This document shows positions 11,634-24,010 of a stretch of DNA of 64,000 nt, one piece after another; the stretch's first letter is position 1; each line of letters begins with the position of its first letter. The translations under genes and the position numbers were made by a program. The stretch spans positions 14,713,385-14,777,384 of the forward strand of contig CM067084.1 in assembly GCA_034008185.1 (NCBI GenBank), given 5' to 3'. Origin of the DNA: Gorsachius magnificus (taxonomy: Eukaryota; Chordata; Aves; Pelecaniformes; Ardeidae). Below the pieces are notes generated by a model that worked only from the letters and a program-made list of their open reading frames with translations, did no database searches and was not told the DNA's origin.

Positions 11634-13618
11634 TAAAAGCTTACCATAGAGTGTCTAGAAAGTAGGTATTAGAGACCTTGCGAGGCCAGGACATCATGCC
11701 AGGCAAGAAAAAGGAAACGAGGAATTCGATGGGAAAGTCTGATTTCTGTGCTCTGTGTTATATGAACAACACAAAAGACAAAGAACAGGGCACGTTATCA
11801 TGGCTAATAAAAATAGTAAAAGAGAACCAGAAAATGTTTCATCAAGATACTCACAAATCCAAATTAAAGACACTAAAGATTCTGACGCTCCCTGTGACCC
11901 AAACAGACCCTGTCACATTCCTGCCTCAAAAAGGGAGTCACTCTCAGATGTGAACATTAAGGAGGCAGCCAGCTCATCATCTCCTCACATACACAGCAGT
12001 CCTCTAAACACCAACAGGGAAAAAACAACCTTTGAGGTTAGATGGCAAGTGGCCAAGCACACAAAGACTTAACTTCATTGTTAAAGATCCAGGAAAGCTG
12101 CAACACCGAGACTGTTCGTGGCATATCCCTTCATTTCCCATCTGGTAGAAAAATTTCTACTAGCCCTGATGTTTTTATGACTCTCAAGAGGTTCCCTGCT
12201 CTGCAGGCACTAGCTCTCCTCCAGCTGCTCACTGCCATTCTAACAGAGGCACATCTTACCTTGCCTGTTCACGGCATCAGTACATTTGGCCAAAATGCGA
12301 GTCTGAGCCTCAGCCCATGAGTGTTTTCAAGATAGGACCTATACTTCCTTCCCAGATACCAGCACTTCCATGTCTCTCCGACTATCCTATCCCTTCTGTG
12401 CATTTCTAGAATCAACACAAGAGGGGCTACATTACTAATAATTTTTAAAATGTAATTTTTAAATTAAGCTAAGAAGATATTTCTAGAAAACAAAACCCAA
12501 AAGCCAAGACCTTATGGAGTGCTTTCTTGAGCTTCAGTAAACTTGCAGCATTGTAAATGGGGTCAGGATCTGCTCCCATCACTTAGGGGTGGTGAGAGTT
12601 ATGTGACATTGCTGACTATACAACAAAGGCTCTTTTGAATTATTTACTACAGCAGAACTAACAAATCATCTGGATGTAAAGCTGCAACACCGCTCCAAAT
12701 ACAGAAATGAAAAACTAGGGTCATAACTGATGGGCTTGTATTGTCTTTTAAAATTGCTTAAAAATATATCTTCTGCTAGGTTTTCTGTATTCTTGCACTT
12801 CGCAATTCAATTTTTGCAAAAATATTTCTACCTTAACCTTCAAACTACAGTGGAGGACACTGCTCTTTCAGAACACAAAAATAGATTCTCCAAGCTGATG
12901 ATTTTCAGAACTTGGGAAGTATCTGACAAGAACACTAATTCCCACAGACAGGGGCTAGATCTTCATCAGTATTTTATTTAAAATAGGCAAAAGGCGCATA
13001 TGTTTTGGGGTGGTTTGGTTTATTTTTTTTTCATCAACTGGAACCATTCACAACGGCAAAGCTATTCATTATTTTTGTATATACAAAAAGAGGTAGCCAC
13101 AAACCTCAGGTAAAATTCCACTTTACCTGCACTATGTTGTTTTGATGAACTAGATCAGACAGCGGAGAAAAAAAAAAAAAAAATAGATTGCTGCTTCAGG
13201 CAAAATGCCCAAGTATGTCATTCTATTGTAACATACCAAAATTGATTGTTAAGGTAATTTCAGCGCACTGAAAATGAGTAACCATAATTTTTCTTTTGAA
13301 AAAATGTACAATTTTTCCTGTGTTCTCTTGTTGATATAAATCTTAATAAATATTCATAGATAACTATAGGACACCTCATTAGCAAGCTGTTCAACAAGTT
13401 GAGCAAGTGCTGAATTTGGTATTTTAAATAATTATTATAAATGTATCTTCTCATAATAACATGGAAACAATTGTAGCATGTTTCTTAGTGGAACATCAGA
13501 TTTATTTAAACATGATAGCCAACAAATGCTACCATCTGGAAGAAGACTGCAACATTTGGCTATACTAGAAAAATAAGTGGACGACTCCAGAAGGGTTCTC
13601 TTCCCTTTGTCCCCACTG
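11634..13618. other. Noncoding DNA with one protein-like small ORF
   Basis: This interval lies between two CR1 copies. It holds the 90-codon frame at 11800-12072, described separately, and a second open frame at 12042-12320 with no recognisable features. A16 occurs at 13168-13183. No splice-bounded coding exon could be supported. Confidence 0.45.
11800..12072 (+). other. 90-codon ORF with strong Kozak context, unknown
   Basis: The ATG at 11800 has A at -3 and G at +4. It opens a 90-residue frame beginning MANKNSKREPENVSSRYS and ending WQVAKHTKT before TAA. The product would be hydrophilic and rich in Ser, Lys, Asn and Asp, with no membrane segment, cysteine cluster or known domain. It sits 167 bases beyond the 5' truncation point of the CR1 at 10.8-11.6 kb, so it is not CR1 ORF2. 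It may be a fragment of another retroposed sequence, a lineage-specific small ORF, or chance. No promoter, splice site or polyadenylation context was identified. Confidence 0.12.
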
Positions 13619-14200
13619 CTCACAGAATCACAGAATGGCTGGGGTTGGAAGGGACCTCGGGAGATCATCTAGTCCTAAAAACTAAAGCAGGTTCACCTAG
13701 AGCAGGTTGCACAGGACATCATCCAGGTGGGCTTTGAATATCTCCAGAGAAGGAGACTCCACAACCCCCCTGGGCAGCATGTTCCAGTGCTCTGTCACCC
13801 TCAAGGTAAAGAAGTTTTTCCTCACGTTCAACTGAAACCTCTTCTGCTTCAGTTTGTGCCCATTGCCCCTTGTCCTGGCGCTGGGCACCACTGAGAAGAG
13901 TCTGGCTCCATCCTCATGACATCCACCCTTTAGATATTTGTATGTGTTTGATGAGGTCCCCTCTCAGTCTTCTCTTATTCAGGCCAAACAAGCCCAACTC
14001 TCCTCAGCCTTTCCTCATAGGGGAGATGCTCCCCTAATCACCCTTGTTGCTCTCCTCTGGACTCTCTCCAGGAGTTCCTCATCTTCCTTGAACAGAGGAG
14101 CCCAGAACTGGACACAGTGCTCCAGGTGGGGTCTCACCAGGGCAGAGTAGAGGGGGAGGAGAACCTCCCTCGACCTGCTGGCCACACTCCTCTTAATCAG
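13619..14200 (-). mobile_element. CR1 LINE, about 580 bp, minus strand
   Basis: The 3' end at the left reads cacagaatcacagaatgg on the plus strand, the complement of a variant octamer tail. The minus-strand frame 13891-13697 gives [29 protein letters not shown] and [20 protein letters not shown], the CR1 ORF2 C-terminus. These residues differ from the copy at 5.7 kb, which has [16 protein letters not shown], so this belongs to a different CR1 subfamily. Similarity ends near 14200 after the segment corresponding to the RT thumb. The frame is broken between the thumb and C-terminal parts, and the copy is inactive. Confidence 0.95.
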
Positions 14201-14688
14201 GTAAGAGGTGACTTGTTCCCAGGAGCTCCAGAGGCTCCGCTTGCGTTGCTTAATCTGGTACTCATCACTTTGTTTCCAAGATCAGTATCAGTCATTCCTC
14301 CAGCTTGCACCCATGACCACAGGTAACAGACAAGAAAGCTGTACCTGCACCTGGCAACTGAGCCACCTGTGGTTACAGAAACACAGGAATTTTCTCCTAC
14401 ACACACAGAAAAGTAAAGTAAGTGAAAAGTTTTTACCTTCCTTGTAACATCATACTACCAAGAACGGTAAGCTTAGAGGGTTACTTTAGTAGTCTAACAC
14501 ATCTTTGATCACACAGCACGCTATGGGCGTGACACACTCAGGAGCATCCCAAACACTTGGGCAGCCATGAGACCCATTCTCAGGAGTAAAGTTTTAAAGA
14601 ACAAACTGGTAGCCTCAAATGATTGCTAAGTGCTAGCCCAGAACAAAAATACTAGGAAACTGGGTGACCAACCTCCAGATTTAAAGGC

Positions 14689-14739
14689 GGGGGGGGGGGA
14701 AGAAGGAAGAAAAAAAAAAAAGAAAAAAAAAAAGAAAAA
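14689..14739 (+). repeat. 51-base polypurine tract, G11 then A-rich
   Basis: Eleven G are followed by an uninterrupted run of A with scattered G, all purine on the plus strand for 51 bases. It has the composition of triplex-prone (H-DNA) or slippage-prone sequence. It encodes the poly-lysine stretch of a short overlapping frame, which is therefore not a gene. Confidence 0.9.
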
Positions 14740-16421
14740 CCCACAGAAAATAGGACTGATACATCACACCTGTGCAGATCAAGCCTCCTCAGCCTTTATG
14801 AAACACAATCCTAAACCGGACAAAGAGATTTCAGTTTCCCCATGATCATGGTTGGAGGTGATAGCGCTGGACACCAGATCAGACAGTTTATTTCTGGAAT
14901 ACTTTTTATATGGGTCTAAAATAAACTGCCATTTAATCTTGCTTCAGCGTCTGCATTCCTTTCGTCCTGTGAGTCACTCGATGACTTCTCACAGCATGCG
15001 TTTGTCAGGGATCTGCTCTGCCAGGTTCCTACACATCTTCAGATCAGTCTTCAGCTGGAAATTGTCGGACAACTCCTATTCACATTAATATGGGTATCCA
15101 CAACCTTTTTTTTTTTTCTGGAATAAAATGGTATTTAATGTGCTTTGTCTTTTGTGCAAAGTTACCACAGTCTGCCACTCAATTAAGAATGCTAATCAAG
15201 CCAAAACAAATGAAAAAATTATCTGTGAATGCCGAACCAAAAATATCCGAACTGAGACATGGTATCTCAATTTACACTTAGAGTTCAAGCAACACAGAGA
15301 TTCTGAGCTGTCAAGGAGAATTTGCACAAGGTTTCATTTGCTGCAATCTATGGATGATAAAATTTAAACCTGAATTTTCAGAAGACTACATAAGCATAGA
15401 GGGACACTACTTACTGTGTCCCTCAAAGACCCATACACACACACGCAGTATGTCTCCAAGCATAGGTTTACTGGAACGTCTACGTTTTCTGCTAGTCAAT
15501 CTTTCACATTGTCTTCAAAATACTGATATAGCAGATATCAGTGGTACCAAACGTGTTCTTCTGTGAAAAGCATTACAGGAGTAGCAGAAAAGCAAGGAAA
15601 GGGAAGTGTTATTTCCTCACTAAACACTCCTACTGTTTTATAGTACTTTTCTGTCTTCTACTTAAAAGGAGTCATTATCACAAATTGGGATTTTGTACAA
15701 TATTCTTTCCTCAAACACATTCAGCATGTCATGACTTACATGTTAAGCACTTACAGTCTTCCTAATTTACCACCAGATTGATTATTGATCAAATTTTAGT
15801 GCAAAGTACTACATATATTTACATATATATATTTTGACAGCCTGAGCACATTTAATAATCCCAGCATGTGGACAGCTTTACTTTTTCCAATACGCAGTTC
15901 CAAAGAAGCTACTGTGACCAGGCTTTTCATTTTTGTCAAAGAAAGAAAATCCAATTTATAAAAACATAAAGCTTTCACGGTGTTACATCAAACTGCTCTC
16001 TAATTTCACTTGCAAATATATAACAAAGCAGTTCAACAACTATGCACACAACCTTTATAGGCTGGGTCCTCTAATCCCTCTTGCTTTTTATGCTTTAGTA
16101 GGGAAATCTATCTCTAGGCTATCACATCCTGATGGTACAGAAACTGATTTAAAGGTTTCTTGTAAATGTTATTTTCTCCACCTTGATCAGAATTTTTGTA
16201 TAATCAGACACTGCTAAAGGAAAACATTGAAAGCGCTCCAAGGAATACTAACAAAGGATGTACTCTGTGCACAAACAACTGTCCTATCTCCCATTCTCAC
16301 TGAAGCCCCCTTGTAATGCTTGAATAGCATTGAGATGCATTTGGTCTTTCTGAGGCTTCCACATCGTACCATTTTTAAGATGACTGACATCACAGCAACT
16401 GGGGGTTTATATCTATCTATT

Positions 16422-16449
16422 TCTCTCTCTCTCTCTCTTCACACACACA
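16422..16449. repeat. (TC)n-(CA)n compound microsatellite
   Basis: About nine TC units run directly into a short CA array, preceded by a few TATC units. It is a simple sequence repeat likely to vary in length between individuals. Confidence 0.9.
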
Positions 16450-19400
16450 GATGCTTTTTTGTAAGGGACAGACAATAAAGTGCAACGGTACATGCAATTT
16501 TACATCAGTAATTTGCCCTGGAGATTACATACAATTGAATTTATTTTATTTAAAAAACCTGATATATACACACTGCATCATCCTATGTACGTGATAAGTG
16601 GCCATAATACAGCTATAAAATATTAAAATAAAGTCTCACCCATTGTTGTTTTATCAGTTGATAGCTTTTGGCCTACAGTTTTAAAATACACAGCTCAAAT
16701 AACATTCTCAAAGAACACATGTGGTTTTCCCAACTAGTCAGTAACTACAAACACAAGCCAACTAAGCAAGACTAAATTGTAGACCAAATTTATAGTATGC
16801 CAGCTATCTTACGGTAACTGCCCAAACATTCTTACTCAAACAAGGTAAAATCCAGACAAATTTAGATCATGAAAAGTAAGTGTCCTCATATTGAACAGGA
16901 GTACCTGCAGTAAAAATATGCTTATCTATGAACTGAGCCATAAGTGTGGCAGCTTCTACTGGTTTGTTAAGAATTCCAAATGTCTTAAGGCTTCTTCATA
17001 TTTTACACTGCCATCTAGTGTAGGCTATATTCATATGTGCCAAGCTTCCAACTATCAGCACCTGAGGTATCCACATCCAAAAAAAGACTTCCATAAAAAT
17101 AGCAGCCACCACTTTTGTTTATATTCCTTGGAAACTATCAGTTCCTAGAAGGAAAAGACTATACTTGCCAGGTGAAACAAAATACCAAAACTTAAAGCTA
17201 TCTGACACCGACAGTACGAAAGCTAAAAAATATTCCTAGATACAATAATTAAGAATGACACATGTATATTTTTAACTTGGTGGCTAAACAATCAGCAGAT
17301 ATGATTCATTTGGAAAAATGTTTCATGTGGATTCACCAAGTGAAAACTTAATCAACAGAAGTTAAGCATCTGTGCTTGTAGAGAAACTACAGATCAAATT
17401 AAACAGTATTTCTCTCACTAGCAGGTCTAAACCGAGAATGCTTATTTCAATGTATTTTTTTTAAACCAGGTGCTTCTTCACCTATCTTTATTCCAAGGTT
17501 TAATCACTGGATCACCTCCTGATGATGAGCCTGATCACACTGCTCCTGTGGAAAGAGCTGTTGTGCAGGGCTGCAGGAAAGTTTGCTTTACCATCAACTT
17601 CCCCCACAGAGGCAACGTTGCCGTCTTTATCATGCCCAGCTAACACAAGGAGGCTACGCCACACGGCTGTTCTACAAAAGCCACACGAACTGTGTGTCAT
17701 GACAGGCAGTAACACAGAAATTCCAGATATAGAGTAGCTCTATGGCTGCCTTTTAGAGGGGGGAAAAAAGAAAAAAAAAATACCCAACCCACACACTTAC
17801 TTGCCTAAAGCAAAAAGGCACTTTTTAGACACGCTCCAACTTTTAGATTATTAACTTGAAAAATTAAAGATCTTCTCATCAATTGAAAGCATATTTTTAA
17901 AACTGTAAAAATAGCAGACTGACGTTACTCTGAACGTCAAATGCAGTATCTCTGATTCTGTGTACCAAATTCTGTTCTCATTTACAGTATAAACTGGAAT
18001 AACCCATTAAAGAGATATATTCCAAAATTATGTCATTACAGCAGAGAAAGCAACTTCATCCTATAAGACCCAGTTCTACTGATACCTGTTTTCTTTAGCC
18101 ATTTACTCATACACAAAGCAAAGAAAATCCAGGCAGAGCAGCGATGTTACTGCTGTAATAGGAACACCGTACAATACCAAAGTGTTGATGCGCTCTGCTT
18201 AATGCTCCATTTGCACAGCAGTAAATACACAAGATCCCAAGTCACATTTAGCGCCTAGACTTTTATACCCATTTTCATGGGTTTGAGTCATTTTCTAACA
18301 GAAATATGCACCCTAAGTTCAGTGCATCTTACTAGCGTTGCTATAATAGGCTAAGATTATAAATAAGCAAACAATACAAAAACCTGATGGTACACGAAAA
18401 ACTGTCCAAACACAATAAAAGCTTATTTCCCACAAGACTTTCTCCCTCTTAACTGTCCATTACACATCCACCTCTTACAATTACAATAAAGGAGACTTTT
18501 TAGCGCCTCATATTAAGAGATTTCACTCTATTTACCAAATTAGTGGTTTTGCAGCAAGCAAAAAACTCCTATTGACAAGTCTACAGTTAACAGAATTAAA
18601 GAAATTGATACAAATGAAAGTGTTTTAGCTATATGTGTATGGTAAGTTTAAGAGAAAATGCTCCCCAGACAGACCCAAACTGACTTTACTACTGTACTCA
18701 GGATAAATTTTGGCTGAGGTCACAGTGTACGGTGAAATTTCACAGAAAGAGGATATACAACAAAATGAAAAAAATCCACCAAAAAAAGAAAAAACACAGA
18801 GGGATTTGATTTTTAAGGCCATGGCACACAGTAACAGAGAACAAACTCAGGCTGCCAAAGAAGTGAAATTGATAAACAGCATCACGTTTAAAAACTTTGA
18901 CACCGTACTATGTCAAGTAAGCACCTTTAGCTTGCGTTGTCTTCAGTATTTTCATTACATAGAGCCTTCTTCAACTTTAGAAACAACCTAAAGGAACCTA
19001 TGGTGCAAATGCACTGACAAACAGGAGGAGGCGGCTTAGTTTGTCAGGCTGAGGCAAAAAGCCTGTTAGCATCCTAAACTATGGAAATGAGTATTAAACC
19101 TCCTATGCAGCTACAGAGTTGAAACTACTGTCAACAGAAGAACAGTCCTGCCCAGTCTCTTCTGGATTCGGAACAGTGGTAAGTTCTAGAGAACATGGAT
19201 CTAAAACACCTTCAAAGCAGAAACAATTCTACATTTTCAAGTAGTCCCACGAAAGATACTGACATCAAACAATTTAAAACGCACTGCTGAAACTTGCAAG
19301 CAAACTTTACCATTGTAAACTTGAAAAACCTACAGAGTAAGCAAACACAATTTGTTCTATTCACTCCCTCTTAAAAGGCAAATTAATAAATGTACTATGT

Positions 19401-22400
19401 ACAGTGTAAGATGCCCACTTCACTTTTCACTATGTTATCATAGTATACCTTGCCAAAAAGGTACATAAGACTTGGAAGACAGACAACGTATCCTGTCTCC
19501 TAACAGCAATTTTCATAGTAGAATGCATTGTATAAATCTGACTTGATGTTTGAGGTTTTGCCCATCTTTAGTTAACTTACGATGACAGAAGGAATGGGAA
19601 AAAAACCTCTTACCTGAAGTCATCTGCTACTGACCTGGACAAATTAACTGAATCTACCTTTGCAGGTTACAGGGAAAATAAACTAAAGAATCCTCCATCA
19701 TTAATTGATAGTTTTTTCTCTTCTTAATATTCAGCTGGCAAGCAGGCAGCGTATTCTTCCAAACAGCAGGAAACTGAAATTCACAAACCTCAACTCCTTT
19801 TTAGAATTGCCAGCATGGATTTTGTATCAAGAGGAGCAAGCCTTTTTAATTAAAATCCTCCATCACTGTGAAGACATCTATGAGCTGAAGTCCAGCACCG
19901 CACTCAAACCTTGTGCAACCCAGCCGGCCTTTCAAGGCTTGCCTCGGGTTTTCTGTAACAAATCAACAATCCATGACAGGAGAGCCTGATAAGCTAACTG
20001 ACCAGATCCTTCCTTAACTCTGCCAGGTAAGAAATAGGAATTCCTTTAAAAAAAGAAAGAAAACAAAAAATTTCTTAAGGCCTAAAAGAGCAAAATCAAC
20101 TGTAACTGCTCCTAAAGAATGAGATGAAGAATCTGGGACAAAATTGTAGCATGACTGCCAGGTTTGTAGGTGAAATCAGGAAGTGTGGGGAGGGCTCCTA
20201 AACCCAGGGTAAGCAGTAGGCAAGACCGAAGGCTTGGTAAGGCCAGGACTGCCAACTCTCCCTAAGTAACATCCCAGCCCACCCCACGTTTTGACATGTG
20301 AAGTTAGATTTCCAAGTTATTTTAAAAAGCCAAGGAAAAGTATTTCATAGAATTTGATTTATATCCATCCATATTACTTTGGAAGAAGGAATCCTTCCTC
20401 AAAAGCGTGATGGATAACATTCGCCATTCATCAATGGTAGCAATAAATTATTAATGTAATACAAAAGATTTAATAAGCCAAACAAAACTAGCCCTTCCTA
20501 AAAATTTCCATCAGAGCATTTGGCATACAAGAAAGGTTATGAAAACATAAATTAGGGAGAGAAACGTAGCTAAGCGCCCCAGTGTTTAAGAAGGCTAGTT
20601 CAAGTTATCATAAATTTTGAAGAAATGTTAGTGTTGGGAGTAATTGTCCACCTTTTGGTTTGTCTCTCTTAGCAAACGATCTTACTTTCTCCTGTAAATC
20701 TGTTACAGAAATCCCAAAAGTATTGTTTTCATATGTCTCTGCAGAAGTCATGTGCTAAAAACATATATCAGTAACAAGCTAAATAATTCAGCAGGCATAT
20801 CAATCCCACTACTTTTTCCTCAAAATTCATAGTGAATTTCGGCCTAGGCCTATTGGAACAATTACTTCACCTGCAGACTATTTGCAGCCTTCGTTCTTTA
20901 CTGTCAACTAGCAGTGCCTTCCTCCACGGGCTGACTTCGATGCTCCAGGCAGATCTTCTACTCCTGTGGGGTTTTTATTGCTTTTTTTTTTGGTTTTGGT
21001 CTTCTTGCAGTACAATAGACTTCCAGGTACTAAGCACAGTATTAATCACGCATTTTGATTCACAAAGCCTTCACCTGATGTTGTGAAACCTTCAGGTCAG
21101 ATCAGAAGATAAGGAGACAGTCATAAAGGAGGATCTGTAGGAGGCACCTGGATACACCTGCTCAAACTGATATACCTTAGCCTGAGGAAGACAGAATTCT
21201 TTGATCAAAAAGAACTAAGGCAGTCTCACGGATAAGTCTCTCCAGAGGAACCTGAGCAAAAGAGAGATCAGCAGCACTTGCAAGGTTTGAGGAACCCATG
21301 GAGAACTGGAACTTGAAGCTTTAAGTAATCCAAGGGAACCAGTAAAAGAAAAGCTTTATTTTAAAGAAAGATTTAATCTCATCTTGAGCACTGGAGAAAC
21401 TCTGTCAGAAAGCAGAGGGGAAAAAAGCAAAAATAGGGCTCTGAAGTAGTAACACTGCCAATGCTCCCACTAATGTTATCAGGGCTGTCAAAATCTCACA
21501 GGACTAATTTCTGCTCATATTAATCTTGTGACTTGTACCTTAATTTTATTGGAATTATCAGAATGTGTGAAGTAAACAGCATTCAGTCCTGCATGGATAG
21601 TTACAGTAATGAAGACTTACATGCACAAACCCCATCCAATATACAGGTTCACAGGACAAAAAAACTGATACCACAGGGCTTTAAGCTAGTTCAAATTTCA
21701 TCAAGTAAAATAAAAATAGGACTTACAAAAAAAAAACCCAACAAAAACTAAATTATTGGAACACTGCCTTTTTAAAGACTGCTATCACGCTTGTAAACAC
21801 TTATCTGAGTATAAGACGTTTTGTTAGCAACCAATTATTTATGTAAACTCTTGCTTTGAAACAGACCAAGAAACAGACATTTTCCCCCATCATTCTTGCT
21901 ACGTAGACATCCTTTAAATATAGCCTGTAAACCAGCGAAGACTGAAAATTAGTCTCATTTTTGAGATTCAAAGCCAGATTTAGATGGCATATATATGGCC
22001 TGATTTTAGTATCTCTATTTTAACACATCATTAATGGGTAAATAAACAAGTAAATTTCTTCCGGCGAGGAAGAGAAATAGAAACGTAATTACTCATCAGA
22101 TGAAAACACAGCTCCACAAAGACTTCATCCTATTATTTTTATTTCAGATAAGGCAGCAGGTTGGCTTTTGGGCAAGCAGATAGCACAGGCTCTGCCATCC
22201 ATGCTTCAAAATCTGTATGTCGTTTTGGGGAAAAGAAAATAAGAGCTCCGCTTGCTCACAGTTCAGAAATTAAGTATCACCCCACACACACACACGCCCC
22301 CCCCTCTTCTGGCTGATAAAATTTCAAGTTACAACTCCGCTCAACTTATCCGCACGTAGTACCTTTCCCGTGGTTTCCATCACATTTCAGCAGACGCCGT

Positions 22401-22949
22401 TATGTGCAAGATGGGGACGGGTACCCTATAGCCCAATTACCCCGCCAAATTAACCCCTCAGCGCCACCGACGGAGCCTGCTACCCGCCTCAGCAGCCAAG
22501 TGCCCCCAACTTTCAAACATGACAGAAAACCAATGCAAATCAGGTCCTCAAGCCCCCCCCCCTTCCACCGCCGCCGCCGCCCCTTCAGAGGAGCCGCGGC
22601 TGCAGCTGCGCGGGGGGCGGCCGGGCCGCCTCCCTCCCCTCAGCCCCCGGCCCTGAGGGGGCGCGGCGCCCGCCCCGGCGGCGGGAGAGCGGCAGCCGCC
22701 TCCAGCGCACCCCCGGCCGGATCGCCGCCCGCCGGGGAGCGCCTTCGCCTTCTGCCGGGGCTGCGCACGCCTTTTGCGGGCTGTAACCTTAAGAAACTTG
22801 ATAAGGGAACGCAAGGGAGGGACTTTGGCGGAACCGATTCCCAGCTTTTAATCTCTCCTGACGCGCCGGAGCCAGCGGGGAAATAAGGAAACAAACCCCT
22901 CGCCAGCGGCACGAAGCCCCGCGCCCCGCCCGCCCCGCGCGGCAGTTAC

Positions 22950-23023
22950 CTGGCTGGCAGCGGGGAGCCCGCCCGGCGGGGCGACCGGCGCGGCACTTTC
23001 CTCCGGTGCGTGTGCCTGTGTCC
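22950..23023 (-). other. Candidate noncoding first exon of an unidentified gene
   Basis: On the minus strand, about 30 bases below the TATA element, transcription would start near 23015-23025. The sequence then runs through GC-rich DNA without an ATG to a good donor: CCAG at 22953-22950 followed by GTAACTG. That gives a 5' UTR exon of about 70-75 bases, with translation starting in a later exon. The start is inferred from TATA spacing and may differ. The gene is not identifiable because no downstream coding exon was recognised in 1-22949. An alternative is a longer exon from an upstream start within the island. Confidence 0.55.
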
Positions 23024-23044
23024 GCTCGGCGGCTGCCGAGCCTG

Positions 23045-23054
23045 CTATTTATAG
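23045..23054 (-). promoter_or_regulatory. TATA box that is also a perfect MEF2 site
   Basis: The minus strand reads CTATAAATAG. This fits the MEF2 consensus CTA(A/T)4TAG exactly and contains TATAAATA. The reverse strand, CTATTTATAG, is also a MEF2 match, so the site is symmetric for MEF2. Its distance to the donor-bounded exon downstream suits a TATA box. In an otherwise GC-rich island an isolated ten-base AT element is conspicuous. Muscle, heart or neuronal activity through MEF2 is an inference from the motif only. Confidence 0.65.
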
Positions 23055-23319
23055 TCCCGAGCCTCCGGCAGCGCGACGGCGGGGGGAAGCGCAGGGCTGA
23101 GCGCCCCGGCAGCCGCGCCGGGCAGCCAGAGCCCAGCCCGCCCGCCGCCCCCCTCCTCCCCGCCGCCTCAGGGAGGGCGAGTTGCGGCTGGCGCGGCCGC
23201 GGGCACAGGCGCTCCTTGCCCCCCGGCGCCGCCCTGGACGAGTCTCCTCCCAATGTCACCGCGGCCCGGCGGCGGCTGCCCGGCTCGCCCCCCGGCCCCG
23301 GCGGCCCGGCGGAGGCCCG

Positions 23320-23343
23320 CTGCTGCTGCTGCTGCTGCTGCTG
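23320..23343. repeat. CTG/CAG trinucleotide repeat, 8 units
   Basis: Eight uninterrupted CTG units lie on the plus strand (CAG on the minus strand), about 270-300 bases upstream of the TATA element. It appears as poly-Leu, poly-Cys, poly-Ala or poly-Gln in overlapping frames. Given its upstream position it is more likely nontranscribed or promoter DNA than coding. Confidence 0.95.
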
Positions 23344-24010
23344 GAGGAGGCGAGACCGGCGCCGGGGTGTGGGAGGGAGAAGCCGCCGCTTGCCATTCAC
23401 CTCCTGCCGCCCAGAGGGAGCCCGGCCTCCGCGGCCGCCTCTGCCGAGCGCCAAGGGCTGCGAGGCGGTGGCGGGAGCCCGCCCGGCCCGGGGGACGGTC
23501 GGACGAGGCGGGAAGGGGGAGGGGCCCGGGGGGGGGGGGAGACCGGCGGCAGCGCTGGGCCCCGGCTGGCAAGGGTCCTGCCCGCCCCCTCCTCCCCCGA
23601 GCCGGAGAGCCCCGGGCACGGTCACTCGGGGGAACGTTAGCCGCTCCCCCCTCAGGGCTGGACAGAGGGGCTCCCGAGGAGGCAAGCGAACGGCTTCCTT
23701 CGGGCTTCAAAAGTTTGGGGGGGGGGCGCGACGACGAGGGAAGCCCCTTCCCGTCAGTGAGGGGGTTAGGAGGGCTTCACCTGGCCTCCGGCCGGCGCCC
23801 CCGCCCCAGAAAGCCCTGAGGGCCTCCACGAACGCGGCCGGGAGCCGCAGCCCCGCCGGCGCTGGGGGCAAGGCCGCCTTGAGGCAGCGTGTTCGGGGGG
23901 GACTTTCTGTGCTTCGCTCCTTGTAAGCAAATGACTTCGCATCAAAGCGATGCTGGGCTTGCCAACTTCCTCGGGAAAGCCACCTCGGGGGGCTCCGGTG
24001 GCGGAGCTGA

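Larger units (their letters stand above)
14201..22389. other. AT-rich noncoding DNA, presumed first intron
   Basis: No coding exon was supported in these 8 kb adjoining the CpG island. Contents include the polypurine tract at 14689-14739, a T10-type run near 15109, a TC/CA microsatellite at 16422-16449, and a short CA run followed by C9 near 22283-22303. A minus-strand donor (CTTCAG then GTAAGAGG) near 19606-19617 follows a short segment that could be a noncoding exon, with a weak acceptor. The open frames here are short, in several overlapping phases and without motifs. Confidence 0.5.
22390..24010. promoter_or_regulatory. CpG island with minus-strand promoter
   Basis: This is the only strongly GC-rich and CpG-rich stretch in the window, with a sharp change from the AT-rich flanks. 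It holds many GC-box-like motifs (for example ccccgcccgccccgcg near 22924-22939), a TATA/MEF2 element at 23045-23054 and a CCAAT at 23250-23254, about 200 bases upstream of the TATA for minus-strand transcription. It also contains a CTG8 tract. Long open frames occur on both strands, up to about 300 codons. They are proline, arginine, glycine and alanine rich and overlap one another, as expected where stop codons are rare because of GC content. The island most likely serves the minus-strand first exon at about 22950-23023. Divergent transcription is possible, but I found no convincing plus-strand exon. Confidence 0.9.
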
